Shown here: positions 1 through 6,999 of the stretch, piece after piece
Layout: each line of letters starts with the position of its first letter
Position numbering within the stretch: the stretch's first letter is position 1
Assembly: GCA_031277165.1 (NCBI GenBank)
Contig: JAISLT010000079.1
Location: forward strand, 1 to 33,917
From: Spirochaetaceae bacterium
GTDB lineage: Bacteria; Spirochaetota; Spirochaetia; Treponematales; Breznakiellaceae
Reading direction: 5' to 3'
DNA length: 33,917 bases
Notes under the pieces: generated by a model
Database searches by the model: none
The model's input: only the letters and a program-made list of their open reading frames with translations
What the model was told of the DNA's origin: nothing
Position numbers and translations under genes: made by a program

Positions 1-34
1 CTTCCGCCATGGTAAATGCGTCCCTTTCTGTCAT
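1..34 (-). CDS. Partial 5' end of an unidentified leftward gene
   Basis: Only the first eleven codons lie in the window (MTERDAFTMAE). The ATG at 34-32 follows a strong Shine-Dalgarno (GGGAGGGGAA, complement of 35-44), and a TATAAT hexamer lies about 30 bases further upstream on the same strand. A second in-frame ATG at 10-8 could be the start instead. The fragment is too short to name. The coding call rests on the correct order and spacing of promoter, ribosome binding site and start codon. Confidence 0.5.
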   Translation of the reverse strand, partial: MTERDAFTMAE

Positions 35-63
35 TTCCCCTCCCAGAGCTTAGACTTTTGGGC

Positions 64-72
64 ATTATAACA
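64..72 (-). promoter_or_regulatory. Extended -10 promoter for the leftward gene at 1-34
   Basis: On the minus strand the sequence reads TGTTATAAT: a perfect TATAAT (complement of 64-69) preceded by the TGn extended -10 element. No good -35 is visible at 17 bases, which fits an extended -10 promoter. Transcription would start near 57, giving a leader of about 23 bases before the ATG at 34. Confidence 0.45.
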
Positions 73-102
73 TGGTTTTGAGAAAGTTATGGGACAAGTT
101 TA

Positions 103-150
103 GAGCTCTGCTCCGGGGAGGCTCATTCGAAAGTCTGGTTTAATACCCCG
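103..150 (+). repeat. REP-like repeat, copy A (48 bp)
   Basis: This copy is identical over 48 bases to 272-319. It begins with GAGCTCTGCTCCGGGG, continues through GGAGGCTCATTCGAAAG and ends with GTCTGGTTTAATACCCCG. The left arm of the leading palindrome is missing here, so the unit looks truncated at its 5' edge. Its end abuts a second palindrome at 148-164 (CCGGAGC, loop TCT, GCTCCGG). Confidence 0.85.
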
Positions 151-192
151 GAGCTCTGCTCCGGCTCAAACAACGCAACGCTTACAAAATTT

Positions 193-241
193 GGTATTAA
201 ACCAGACGGTACTATAAATTTCCTATTGAACGAGCCTCCCC
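193..241 (-). repeat. REP-like repeat, inverted diverged copy
   Basis: Read on the minus strand, this segment starts GGGGAGGCTCGTTCAA and ends GTCTGGTTTAATACC, so it matches both ends of the 48-bp repeat in inverted orientation. The middle is longer and different, with an AT-rich insertion of about 15 bases. The 15-base block at 193-207 is an exact reverse complement of 133-147. Flanking GCAACGCTTA occurs at both 175-184 and 251-260. Confidence 0.7.
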
Positions 242-271
242 GCAAATATGGCAACGCTTAGGGATACCCCG

Positions 272-319
272 GAGCTCTGCTCCGGGGAGGCTCATTCGAA
301 AGTCTGGTTTAATACCCCG
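272..319 (+). repeat. REP-like repeat, copy B (48 bp)
   Basis: This is the perfect second copy of the 48-bp unit, 169 bases downstream of copy A. Here the leading palindrome is complete: 267-275 CCCCGGAGC pairs perfectly with 279-287 GCTCCGGGG around a TCT loop. The copy runs straight into a degenerate third unit. Confidence 0.85.
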
Positions 320-345
320 CGGCTTGCCCTGCGGAGGCTCATTGG
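315..345 (+). repeat. Degenerate third REP-like unit
   Basis: After the conserved AATACCCCG the palindrome arms change to CCGC (317-320) and GCGG (331-334), with a GGCTTGCC core. GGAGGCTCATTGG follows at 333-345. The framework is the same as the other units with a different stem sequence, as expected for compensated hairpin evolution. It ends about 45 bases before the yaiI stop codon. Confidence 0.55.
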
Positions 346-389
346 TACCGGAAAGCGAAGAGGCCGGATCTCCCCAAAGAACAGCAAGG

Positions 390-848
390 TTAAGGCGGAG
401 CTTTTCGGAGTTTTGTTAAAAGCCTGTCAAAGGAACCGGCAAAGGCCCGGAGTTCTTTTTTGCCATAGCCCGGGGACCGTTCAAAGTCGCAGCCGTTTTC
501 CGCCAGGTTCAGGGTAAAGTTCCGCAGCGAAAGGAATTCCCCTATGGTGTCCCGGGTAAAGATTCTGCCCCGGTCGTCCAGAACTTCCGCCCCCGCCTCC
601 AGGAGCCGCCGGGCCAGGGGTATGTCCCTGGTAAGGGCCAAATCGCCGGGTCCGGCCAGCTTTACCAGCTCGTCGTCGGCGGTCCCTTCTCCGGGGGGGC
701 ATAGCAGCATCCGGGCCCAGGGGCCCCCTATGCCCGGTATGGCCCTATTGGCGGCAAAGACCGCCGCCGTTTTGGTCCGGGCCGCGGCCCGGAGTACCAG
801 TTCCCGGGCAGGAACGGGGCAGGAATCGGCGTCCACCAGGATTTTCAC
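390..848 (-). CDS. YaiI/YqxD family protein (DUF188)
   Basis: A 152-residue protein of the YaiI/YqxD (DUF188) family, whose biochemical role is not established; the family is often compared to PIN-like nuclease folds. The N-terminus VKILVDADSCPVPARE carries the family's conserved aspartates (D6 and D8), and LALTRDIPLA and LDDRGRIFT are further family blocks. The start chosen is GTG at 848-846, because similarity begins exactly there. Longer open frame upstream only overlaps manA. The gene starts 10 bases after the manA stop and is the last gene of the leftward operon. The visible ribosome binding site is weak (AGGGA), so translation may depend on coupling to manA. Confidence 0.85.
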   Translation of the reverse strand: MKILVDADSCPVPARELVLRAAARTKTAAVFAANRAIPGIGGPWARMLLCPPGEGTADDELVKLAGPGDLALTRDIPLARRLLEAGAEVLDDRGRIFTRDTIGEFLSLRNFTLNLAENGCDFERSPGYGKKELRAFAGSFDRLLTKLRKAPP

Positions 849-858
849 CGGCGGTTCC

Positions 859-2070
859 CTATTGGGGAACCAGGGCGGCAAAGAGGGTGCAGTCCCCCCG
901 GACGGTAAGGGTCTCGCCGGCCCCTCGCCGGGGGATAAAGGCCCCCTCCCCCGGCTCAAGGAACGATCCGGCCAGTTCCGCCCTGCCGTCGACGGATGCA
1001 ATAATCGCATCCCCCGGTGCGGTCAACTCCGCCCCCGGTCCCTTCAGCACAAAAAAGGAAAATTCTTCGCAGGAAATTGTGTACCCGTAGGATCCCGGGG
1101 AAAGGCCCGCCGGGGATCCTTCCCGGCCGGTCCCGGGCAGGCCGGGCCCTGGGGCTGGGGGGCTGGGGGGGGCGGTTCCGGGGACCCCCGGTTTAAGGGG
1201 TTCCGGTCTAAGGATCCGGGGCCGAAAGGGTTCCCAGGAAAGGATCCGAAACAGCTCCCTTAGGTCCACATGTTTTGGGGTAAGCCCCCCCCGCAGGACA
1301 TTGTCCGAATTGGCCATACATTCCACGGCAAAGCCCCGCACATAGGCATGGAGTATCCCCGGGGGAATAAAGATCCCCTGGAAGGGCTCCAGTTCAAGAA
1401 CGTTAAGGTAAAGGGGGGAGAGGATCCCCGGATCGCCCGGATAGGCCCGGGCAAATTCCCCGCACAGGGCCAGGGCCCGGCGGGTCCCCGGGTCCTGGGA
1501 GGGGGTGCTTTTACCGGCGGCCCCAAGGATCGCGGCGGTCAGCCCCTGCCGTTCCTCCGGGCCGGTCTTAAAAAGGACCGAAAGAAATTCTTCGTACCCG
1601 GTCCTTAGGGCAGCCCTAAGGGTTCCGGTATCCCCCGCCAACGCAAGCAGTTCCTCCGTTTCTTCCCTTTCCCGGAACCCCGCCATGGCGGTAAAGGGGC
1701 TTAGGGGGCAGAGTATTTCCGGCTTGTGGCTCCGGTCCCGGTAATTCCGTTCCGGGGCGGAAAGGGCAATTCCCGCGGCATTTTCCCGCTCAAACCCTTC
1801 CCGGGCCTGGGCAGGGTTTGGATGGGCCTGAATAGAAAGGGCCCTGTCTGCGGCAAGGAATTTTAACAGGAAAGGAAGCTCCGTTAGTTCCGAAAGAAGC
1901 AGGGTTCTGCCCTCAACCCTTGTGGTGGATGGTCCGGCACTGTGGATCCCCATCCACAGTTCTGCCCAGGGTTCTCCGGAGGGGTTGGGTTTTCCCAGGA
2001 GCCGGGGTATCCGGTCCGGGGAGCCCCAGGGGTAGTGTTTTACGGTATTTTCAAGTTTATAGATCCGCAT
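859..2070 (-). CDS. manA: Mannose-6-phosphate isomerase, class I
   Basis: Interconverts mannose 6-phosphate and fructose 6-phosphate in the cytoplasm and is zinc dependent. At 403 residues it is a normal type I enzyme. GEPWAELWMG (32-41), the zinc ligands Q81 and H83 in SIQAHP, E118 in SHKPE and H241 in GILHAY, and MANSDNVLRGGLTPKHVD (252-269) are all present. A proline/glycine-rich stretch at about 288-318 separates the catalytic part from the C-terminal cupin-like domain and looks like a loose linker. The gene lies 68 bases after zapA and 10 bases before yaiI, all leftward. It feeds glycolysis or mannosylated glycans; nothing nearby says which. Two 8-base G runs (coding strand) occur within it. 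Confidence 0.95.
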   Translation of the reverse strand: MRIYKLENTVKHYPWGSPDRIPRLLGKPNPSGEPWAELWMGIHSAGPSTTRVEGRTLLLSELTELPFLLKFLAADRALSIQAHPNPAQAREGFERENAAGIALSAPERNYRDRSHKPEILCPLSPFTAMAGFREREETEELLALAGDTGTLRAALRTGYEEFLSVLFKTGPEERQGLTAAILGAAGKSTPSQDPGTRRALALCGEFARAYPGDPGILSPLYLNVLELEPFQGIFIPPGILHAYVRGFAVECMANSDNVLRGGLTPKHVDLRELFRILSWEPFRPRILRPEPLKPGVPGTAPPSPPAPGPGLPGTGREGSPAGLSPGSYGYTISCEEFSFFVLKGPGAELTAPGDAIIASVDGRAELAGSFLEPGEGAFIPRRGAGETLTVRGDCTLFAALVPQ

Positions 2071-2138
2071 CCCCTAGGGCCTTTGTGTGGAGCCTTTGCT
2101 TCGGCCCTCTCTGCGGGGGCGCCGCGGCGGGACCATAT

Positions 2139-2447
2139 TTAGGGTTCCCCGCCGCCGGGGATGGCCTCGTCGATCCGGGCAATAAGGTCCAGGGTCAGTT
2201 GTTCCACCTCCCTGCCTTCCCGTTCCCCCCGGGCATCCTGTTTTTTAATTTTTTCAATTTCGTCGCAGAGCAGAAACCCCGTAAGAATTGCCAGTTTAAG
2301 GGGATCCTGCAGGCCCGTGGATTTTCTTGTATTTTCAATGACGATCCGGTACCGGTTAAGCAGGCTTTCCAAATATGAGCGATCTTCGTCCGCGGCTATG
2401 GAAAGGGAAGTTCCCAGCAGATCGATACGAAGGTCGCTTTTTTCCAT
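2139..2447 (-). CDS. zapA: Cell division protein ZapA
   Basis: A 102-residue ZapA-family protein, which in other bacteria bundles and stabilises FtsZ filaments at midcell. The N-terminal domain (MEKSDLRIDLLGTSLSI, then ADEDRSYLESLLNRY) and the following long helix, which carries a lysine-rich charged stretch, have the usual ZapA layout. It begins 3 bases after the zapB-like gene and is the fifth gene of the infC operon. A second division protein beside it and FtsZ in the same window support the assignment. It would act in the cytoplasm on the FtsZ ring. Confidence 0.8.
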   Translation of the reverse strand: MEKSDLRIDLLGTSLSIAADEDRSYLESLLNRYRIVIENTRKSTGLQDPLKLAILTGFLLCDEIEKIKKQDARGEREGREVEQLTLDLIARIDEAIPGGGEP

Positions 2448-2450
2448 GGT

Positions 2451-2909
2451 TTAAAAAATATCCAGCTCAGCCTCGCCGGAATCTTCCGCTTCCTGTTCTT
2501 CCAGTTCCGCCCCTTCCTCTTCTTCTTCGTCCACCGTATAGGCCGAAGATACCGGAGCAGGGGCCGCCGGCGGCGGCCGGCTTGGAAGAGGAGCCCGGGG
2601 CGGCTCTTGAGCCGGTACTCCGGTCCCCGGGGGGGTCTCCGCCTGCGGCTGAACCGGCGGAGCCTTAATCTTGCCTGTGACGGAAGAAAGACCCCGTTCA
2701 ATGGCATCTTCGAACTGGTTAAGTCTTCCCAGGGCAGAGATAATCCCCTCTTCAACTTTATTTTTTTCTTCTTTTAGTTTGGTAATTGCTTCCCCAAGCT
2801 CATCGTTCCGCTTTTTAAGCCGGGCGTTTTCTTCCGTCACCTGGCTGACAAAGTCAATGGCCCGGGCGATTTTAGATTCCAGTAATTTGATTTGCTCCAG
2901 GGTTACCAT
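2451..2909 (-). CDS. ZapB-like coiled-coil protein with acidic tail
   Basis: 152 residues in three parts. Residues 1-75 are a heptad-like coiled coil (EQIKLLESKIARAIDFV, then ENARLKKRNDELGEAITKLK), comparable to ZapB and other small division coiled coils. Residues about 85-120 are rich in proline and alanine. The last 30 residues are very acidic and end in LDIF. In gammaproteobacteria ZapB binds ZapA; here the gene sits directly before zapA, which supports a ZapB-type role. The proline-rich and acidic tail is not part of classical ZapB (about 80 residues), so the functional name is an inference. The ATG at 2909 lies one base from the rplT stop, implying coupling. Confidence 0.65.
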   Translation of the reverse strand: MVTLEQIKLLESKIARAIDFVSQVTEENARLKKRNDELGEAITKLKEEKNKVEEGIISALGRLNQFEDAIERGLSSVTGKIKAPPVQPQAETPPGTGVPAQEPPRAPLPSRPPPAAPAPVSSAYTVDEEEEEGAELEEQEAEDSGEAELDIF

Positions 2910-2910
2910 G

Positions 2911-3270
2911 CTATGCCCCCAGGGCGGCCATAACTTTGGCGCTTATGGCTTTAAAAGCGCCGGTATCTTCCGAAGCCAGGTAGGCCAGGGCTTTCCGGTT
3001 TATCCTTATCCCCGCCTTGGAAAGACCCTGGATAAACCGGGAATAGGTAATTCCCTCGGCCCGGCAGGCGGCGTTTATCCGGATAATCCACAGCCGCCGA
3101 AAATCTCCCTTTCGGTCTTTTCTGTCCCGGTACGCATAGGAAAGCCCCTTGGTAACGGCGTCCTTGGCGGTTTTATAGTTAGAATGCCGCCGGCCCCAGT
3201 AGCCCTTGGCCAGCTTAAGTATTTTTTTTCGGTGGTTCTTCCGCTTAGAACCGTCCACAGCTCGTGACAT
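2911..3270 (-). CDS. rplT: 50S ribosomal protein L20
   Basis: Binds 23S rRNA early in assembly of the large subunit. At 119 residues it is the usual length. The basic N-terminus (KRKNHRKKILKLAKGYWGRR), the block RDRKDRKGDFRRLWIIRINA and the C-terminal EDTGAFKAISAKVMAAL are typical. A clear AAGGAG lies upstream of the ATG at 3270. It is third in the classical infC-rpmI-rplT operon, 11 bases after rpmI. In Escherichia coli and Bacillus subtilis L20 represses this operon by binding its mRNA. I did not find an obvious L20 mimic structure here. Confidence 0.97.
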   Translation of the reverse strand: MSRAVDGSKRKNHRKKILKLAKGYWGRRHSNYKTAKDAVTKGLSYAYRDRKDRKGDFRRLWIIRINAACRAEGITYSRFIQGLSKAGIRINRKALAYLASEDTGAFKAISAKVMAALGA

Positions 3271-3281
3271 AGCCGTTCTCC

Positions 3282-3488
3282 TTAGCCGTAGGGCAGTAGT
3301 TTTTTCCGGATCACCGGGACATTGTCGGGCGACAAAATTCCCGCATGGCGCAGGTTCCGCTTGCGTTTGGAAGACTTCTTGGTAAGGATATGGCGCAGGT
3401 TCTGCTTTTTATACTTTACCTTACCCGATCCGGTAAATGAAAAGCGCTTGGCGGCGCTTTTTTTTGTCTTCATCTTAATCTTAGGCAT
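3282..3488 (-). CDS. rpmI: 50S ribosomal protein L35
   Basis: A 68-residue basic protein of the large ribosomal subunit. [20 protein letters not shown] at the start and LPYG at the end are family hallmarks. Its ATG lies inside the end of infC: the eight bases ATGCCTAA contain both the L35 start and the IF-3 stop. This gives tight translational coupling and roughly fixed stoichiometry with IF-3. Confidence 0.97.
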   Translation of the reverse strand: MPKIKMKTKKSAAKRFSFTGSGKVKYKKQNLRHILTKKSSKRKRNLRHAGILSPDNVPVIRKKLLPYG

Positions 3489-4080
3489 TGATCTTTCCTT
3501 CCTGTGTTGCCTGATCTTCGTTCCGGCCTTCGCCGCCCCCGGTTCCCTGTTTAGGGACCACCTTTACCGGTTTTCCCCTGGGGCTTAAAATCATCGACAT
3601 AAACTTGCCCTCCAGCGCCGGGGCTTTGTCTATCACATAATCCCCCTCAATCCGGGCCAATACGTCGTTTAGCACGTCTAATCCAAGTTCCGTATGGGCC
3701 AATTCCCGGCCCCGGAACCGCACCGTTACCTTAACCTTGTTGCCCTCCGCCAGAAATTCCTTCACATGCTTGGATTTAAAATCCAGATCGTGTTCGTCGA
3801 TCTTGGGCTGCATACGAATTTCTTTTAGCTTTAGCAGCTTCTGCTTCTTTTTCGAGTCCCGGACTTTTTTCTCGTTCTCGAACTTGTATTTGCCATAGTC
3901 AAGAATTTTAACCACCGGAGGATTTGCCTGGGGGGCCACCTCCACAAGATCCAATCCCTGCTCTTTAGCCAATTCCAAGGCTTCCTGGGTAGGCATTATT
4001 CCCTGCTCTCCGTCATCCCGGATAAGCCGGACCTCCCGTATCCGAATCTGCTCGTTGATACGTAAATCCTTTTCCGCCAA
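3481..4080 (-). CDS. infC: Translation initiation factor IF-3
   Basis: Binds the 30S subunit and proofreads start-codon and initiator-tRNA pairing. 199 residues: N-domain from [17 protein letters not shown], linker [17 protein letters not shown]-domain [12 protein letters not shown]. The C-terminus is extended by about 25 glycine- and glutamate-rich residues. The start is TTG at 4080-4078 behind a perfect AAGGAGG; no better start gives the conserved N-terminus. Non-AUG starts are typical of infC (AUU in E. coli) and allow IF-3 to repress its own synthesis, so a similar feedback is likely. A GC hairpin lies just before the ribosome binding site. It is the first gene of the seven-gene leftward operon. 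Confidence 0.96.
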   Translation of the reverse strand: MAEKDLRINEQIRIREVRLIRDDGEQGIMPTQEALELAKEQGLDLVEVAPQANPPVVKILDYGKYKFENEKKVRDSKKKQKLLKLKEIRMQPKIDEHDLDFKSKHVKEFLAEGNKVKVTVRFRGRELAHTELGLDVLNDVLARIEGDYVIDKAPALEGKFMSMILSPRGKPVKVVPKQGTGGGEGRNEDQATQEGKINA

Positions 4081-4096
4081 CTGACCTCCTTATCCT

Positions 4097-4113
4097 GCCG
4101 GGAAAAGCCCGGC
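4097..4113 (-). promoter_or_regulatory. Leader hairpin before infC
   Basis: A perfect 6-bp stem (GCCGGG with CCCGGC) around a five-base loop ends five bases before the AAGGAGG of infC on the minus strand. It would form in the mRNA leader. It has no U-run and so is not a terminator. A role in infC translation control is inference from position only. Confidence 0.45.
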
Positions 4114-4123
4114 TCCTTTTTAT

Positions 4124-4153
4124 ATACTACCAACAAGGACAGGGCTTTGTCTA
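4124..4153 (-). promoter_or_regulatory. Possible sigma-70 promoter for the infC operon
   Basis: On the minus strand TAGACA (complement of 4148-4153) is followed after 18 bases by TAGTAT (complement of 4124-4129), about 45 bases before the TTG of infC. Each hexamer matches the consensus at four to five of six positions. It lies in the only 66-bp gap between two divergent genes, where a promoter is expected. Overlapping TATATA-type hexamers leave the exact -10 uncertain. Confidence 0.35.
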
Positions 4154-4869
4154 TAGGCGCTTTTACGGTGGGGCCGGTTCTGCCGCCCAGGCCCGGTTCC
4201 GGCTGTTCCGGTTCCCCTTTAAATTTTTTCTTCCCTTTGCTATGGTTAGGTATGACCATTTTTTGTTTTCTATGGACTCCCCTTTTTTACCTCTTTTGGC
4301 GATCCCTGCAGGACGAATCGGCCCTGGAAGGGGGCACCTGGGCCCTGCTGCTGGGGTCCGTGGTGGCGTTTTTCCAGTTTTTTCTTGGGTCCCTGGTAAA
4401 TGCCGGGGGATTCGGCCTGTCCAGGTGGATTTCCGCCTGCATTGATGTGGTGGCCCTGCCTGCGGCCCTGCCCTATGTGGTCTGTCTTATCTTTATTGCC
4501 CTTCGGTTCATTTCTTCCGATGCAAATTTTACCAACTATGCCTTTCTGTGGCTTATTCCGGTGGCGGCGGTTAGGGCCCTGGGCTGGAGTTCCCTGCGGG
4601 ATCCGATCCTCCTCGTCGGGGCCCCGGTTCTATGGACCGCCGTGGTGGTGGGAATCGGCCATTTTGTCAGGATCCTCCAAAACAACTGGGGTTGGCTGGC
4701 GGTTCCCGCGGTCCTGGGGGCTGTGGCCCTTCCCCTGGCGGCGGCCACAGCCTACTGGGCCCTCTTTGCCCAGTACACGGTCCTGGGGATGGTCCTTTTG
4801 GGCCTTTCCCTTGTCCCCATGCTTATCTCCCTGGGTATGACCTTTTGGGAAAACCGGGGGCTTTTCTAA
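4147..4869 (+). CDS. Polytopic membrane protein of unknown function
   Basis: 240 residues, not recognised. Six or so hydrophobic segments are visible, including LLWLGMTIFCFLWTPLFYLF (about 31-50), a following GSVVAFFQFFLGS, VVALPAALPYVVCLIFIAL, PILLVGAPVLWTAVVVGI, WLAVPAVLGAVALPLAAATA and VLGMVLLGLSLVPMLISLGM. No catalytic or transport motif stands out. The start chosen is TTG at 4147, with AAGGA seven bases upstream. An ATG at 4252 (205 residues) would remove a glycine/proline-rich leader but lacks a convincing ribosome binding site. The gene diverges from infC and converges on fba, with only 10 bases between their stops, so it appears to stand alone. Confidence 0.7.
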   Translation: MSIGAFTVGPVLPPRPGSGCSGSPLNFFFPLLWLGMTIFCFLWTPLFYLFWRSLQDESALEGGTWALLLGSVVAFFQFFLGSLVNAGGFGLSRWISACIDVVALPAALPYVVCLIFIALRFISSDANFTNYAFLWLIPVAAVRALGWSSLRDPILLVGAPVLWTAVVVGIGHFVRILQNNWGWLAVPAVLGAVALPLAAATAYWALFAQYTVLGMVLLGLSLVPMLISLGMTFWENRGLF

Positions 4870-4879
4870 CCCCCAAAGC

Positions 4880-5878
4880 TTAGGCGTGCCCCGCGGAGCC
4901 CAGGACGTTTTTATTTTTTTCGGCGTACATCTTTTTTAACTCGTCCCTGGCCGGGCCCAGGTACTTCCGGGGATCGAATTCCCCGGGTTTTTCCGCAAAG
5001 ACCTTGCGGATCATCGCCGTCATGGCTAGGCGGCCGTCGCTGTCGATGTTAATCTTGCACACCGCGCTTTTTGCGGCCCGGCGGAGCTGTTCCTCGGGGA
5101 TACCCACCGAATCGGGAAGTTTGCCGCCGAACTGCTCGATGATCTTTACATATTCAATGGGAACCGAAGAGGATCCGTGGAGTACGATGGGGAATCCGGG
5201 GATCTTTTTTTCTATCTCTTCCAAAATATCAAACCGCAGGGGAGGGGGAATAAGGATCCCGTTGGCGTCCTTGGTGCACTGTTCCGGTTTAAATTTAGCC
5301 CTGCCGTGGCTGGTACCGATGGAAATGGCCAGGGAATCCACCTTGGTTTTGTTCACAAAGTCGATAACCTCCTGGGGCTGGGTATAGTGGCTTTCTTCCG
5401 CCGATACGTCGTCCTCTACCCCCGCCAAAACCCCCAGTTCCCCCTCCACGGTAACGTAATCTTGCCGGGAATGGGCAAAATCCACCACCTTTCTGGTTAG
5501 GGCGGCGTTTTCGTCGTAGGGCTTGCTGGAGCCGTCTATCATGACGCTGGAAAAACCCGATTCAATGCAGTCCTTACAGAGTTCAAAGCTGTCCCCGTGA
5601 TCCAGGTGAAGGACTATGGGAATATCGCAGCCCAATTCATGGGCGTATTCCACCGCCCCCCGGGCCATATTCTTAAGCAGGTTCTGGTTAGCGTACGTTC
5701 TGGCCCCGGAAGAAACCTGAAGTATTCCCGGGGATTTGGTTTCCACGCAGGCCTGGATGATCGCCTGGAGCTGCTCCATATTATTAAAATTATACGCCGG
5801 AATGGCATAGCCGCCGGAAACCGCCTTTTTAAAAAGTTCTACCGTATTAACGAGACCTAATTCTTTATAACTGGTCAT
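4880..5878 (-). CDS. fba: Class II fructose-bisphosphate aldolase
   Basis: Cleaves fructose 1,6-bisphosphate to dihydroxyacetone phosphate and glyceraldehyde 3-phosphate in glycolysis; it is a zinc metalloenzyme of the cytoplasm. 332 residues. The catalytic aspartate and zinc histidine sit in HLDHGDS (D93, H94), with further zinc histidines H191 in GTSHGR and H234 in LHGSSSVP. The loop GVEDDVSAEESHYTQP resembles the class IIB aldolases of treponemes and Gram-positives. A strong AAGGAG precedes the ATG at 5878. In T. pallidum, as I recall, fba also neighbours FlaA genes, so this linkage looks conserved. Confidence 0.96.
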   Translation of the reverse strand: MTSYKELGLVNTVELFKKAVSGGYAIPAYNFNNMEQLQAIIQACVETKSPGILQVSSGARTYANQNLLKNMARGAVEYAHELGCDIPIVLHLDHGDSFELCKDCIESGFSSVMIDGSSKPYDENAALTRKVVDFAHSRQDYVTVEGELGVLAGVEDDVSAEESHYTQPQEVIDFVNKTKVDSLAISIGTSHGRAKFKPEQCTKDANGILIPPPLRFDILEEIEKKIPGFPIVLHGSSSVPIEYVKIIEQFGGKLPDSVGIPEEQLRRAAKSAVCKINIDSDGRLAMTAMIRKVFAEKPGEFDPRKYLGPARDELKKMYAEKNKNVLGSAGHA

Positions 5879-5909
5879 AGTATGCTCCTTACAGAAAGAT
5901 TTACCCTTG

Positions 5910-5938
5910 AGTATACTGGATAGAGGGGAATTTGGGAA
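5910..5938 (-). promoter_or_regulatory. Probable sigma-70 promoter for fba
   Basis: On the minus strand TTCCCA (complement of 5933-5938) and TATACT (complement of 5910-5915) are separated by 17 bases, about 32 bases before the ATG of fba. The -10 lies in a palindrome AGTATACT (5910-5917), so the opposite strand also shows TATACT. That may serve the divergent gene, but no convincing -35 was found there. Confidence 0.4.
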
Positions 5939-5948
5939 GGGACAGGGT

Positions 5949-6896
5949 ATGGGAAAAAAAGCACCGGAAAAAATTTTTACGGCAGTTCAGCGGGGTCTTG
6001 CCCCGGCGGGGCTTGTTCTGGCGGGGCTGGTCCTGGTTCTTACGGGGATCTTTTTCTGCCGGGCCCCGGTAATCCTTGTGGAGGACGAGGCATTTACCCT
6101 GCTTTATGGGAAAAAACGGGCCTTTTCCGCGGCCCTGGCCCTTTCCCTGGCCCTGTTCCGGCCGGTAAAAACCGCCGTGGTGGCCCCCGGGGCGGGGCCG
6201 GACCTGGCCGCCCAGGCCGCGGCGGGGCTTTCCCCCCGGCCCTGGGGGGTTTTTTTCCCCTACCGGTACCGTGAAGGGGCCCGGCGCTACCTGCGGAACC
6301 GGCCCGGTTTTCCGGTGGCGGTTCTGGCCGGCCGGCAGGGGGCGGAGGAGTCCCCCGGCGCCGGCGGGGAACCCCTGTGGATAGGGACCGACACCGGGAC
6401 AGACCTGTACCGGGCCGGGGCCGCCGCGGGGATCCTTACGAAAAAGGCCGGTGGAACCGCGGTGCTGTACCATACGGAACCGGCGGAGGATCAAAGACGG
6501 GCCTTTACCGGGGGCTTTACCGGACAGGGACGGCCCGAAGGGGCCCTGGTTTTTGTTTCCCAGGCCGGTTCTGCCGAAGATCCGGCCCTGCCCGGAACGC
6601 CGGGCTGTGTGGTCCTGGCGGGGGAGGGCGGTGCCTCCATGCGGGAAGCCGCGGCCCCCCTGGTACTTTTTACCTGGCTGGATCCGGCGCTGGTTCCCCG
6701 CCAGGGGATGTTGATCTTTGACGATTCCCCCTGGGCCCAGCTTGGTCCGGCCCTGGAACTCCTAAAAAAGGGCGAAAACGGCGCCGTCCCCTCCCAAATG
6801 GTGGTACTTGACAGCCTTAGGGCAATGAAACAGGAATATCTTGCAATAAATAGCCTAAAAACCCTAAAATATAACTCGAAAAACACTGATAATTAA
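5949..6896 (+). CDS. Membrane-anchored exported protein, possible type 1 periplasmic-binding-like fold
   Basis: 315 residues from the ATG at 5949, which follows a GGGAAGGGA stretch; the frame is open upstream but without a better start. A basic N-terminus and one hydrophobic segment (GLAPAGLVLAGLVLVLTGIFF, about 16-36) suggest a signal anchor with the rest in the periplasm. The remainder alternates short hydrophobic strands and helices. The stretch WIGTDTGTDLYRAGAAAGIL followed by GGTAVLYH resembles LacI/BMP-type sugar- or nucleoside-binding domains, but this is weak similarity by eye. Very rich in Gly, Ala and Pro. It lies between fba and the flaA pair. The flaA promoter follows its end, so it is a separate unit. 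Confidence 0.6.
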   Translation: MGKKAPEKIFTAVQRGLAPAGLVLAGLVLVLTGIFFCRAPVILVEDEAFTLLYGKKRAFSAALALSLALFRPVKTAVVAPGAGPDLAAQAAAGLSPRPWGVFFPYRYREGARRYLRNRPGFPVAVLAGRQGAEESPGAGGEPLWIGTDTGTDLYRAGAAAGILTKKAGGTAVLYHTEPAEDQRRAFTGGFTGQGRPEGALVFVSQAGSAEDPALPGTPGCVVLAGEGGASMREAAAPLVLFTWLDPALVPRQGMLIFDDSPWAQLGPALELLKKGENGAVPSQMVVLDSLRAMKQEYLAINSLKTLKYNSKNTDN

Positions 6897-6944
6897 AATA
6901 CGATTCAATGGGACTGTTTACGGATCAAAAAATGCGGTAAGGGT

Positions 6945-6973
6945 TTGACAAAGATAAAGGAAAGAAATATAAT
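6945..6973 (+). promoter_or_regulatory. Perfect consensus sigma-70 promoter for the flaA pair
   Basis: TTGACA (6945-6950) and TATAAT (6968-6973) are both exact consensus hexamers with the ideal 17-base spacer. Transcription would start near 6980, giving a leader of about 65 bases to the flaA ATG at 7045. This is the strongest promoter seen in the window and fits an abundant structural protein. It is sigma-70 type rather than flagellar sigma-28. Confidence 0.9.
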
Positions 6974-6999
6974 CTTAATCTGATCTCAATTTTTCAAGA

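Larger units (their letters stand above)
35..389. other. Non-coding, repeat-bearing intergenic region
   Basis: This stretch separates the start of the leftward gene at 1-34 from the 3' end of yaiI. It holds two perfect 48-bp direct repeats, one diverged inverted copy, a degenerate copy and several GC-rich palindromes, each given as its own entry. A small open frame from 248 runs through the repeats and into the antisense of yaiI, and I do not regard it as a gene. The hairpin at 267-287 may also help to end transcription coming from yaiI. Confidence 0.7.

Noticed and set aside
248-517. 89-residue rightward open frame in the repeat region
   Set aside because: It consists of the repeat units and then antisense yaiI, with no ribosome binding site or family.
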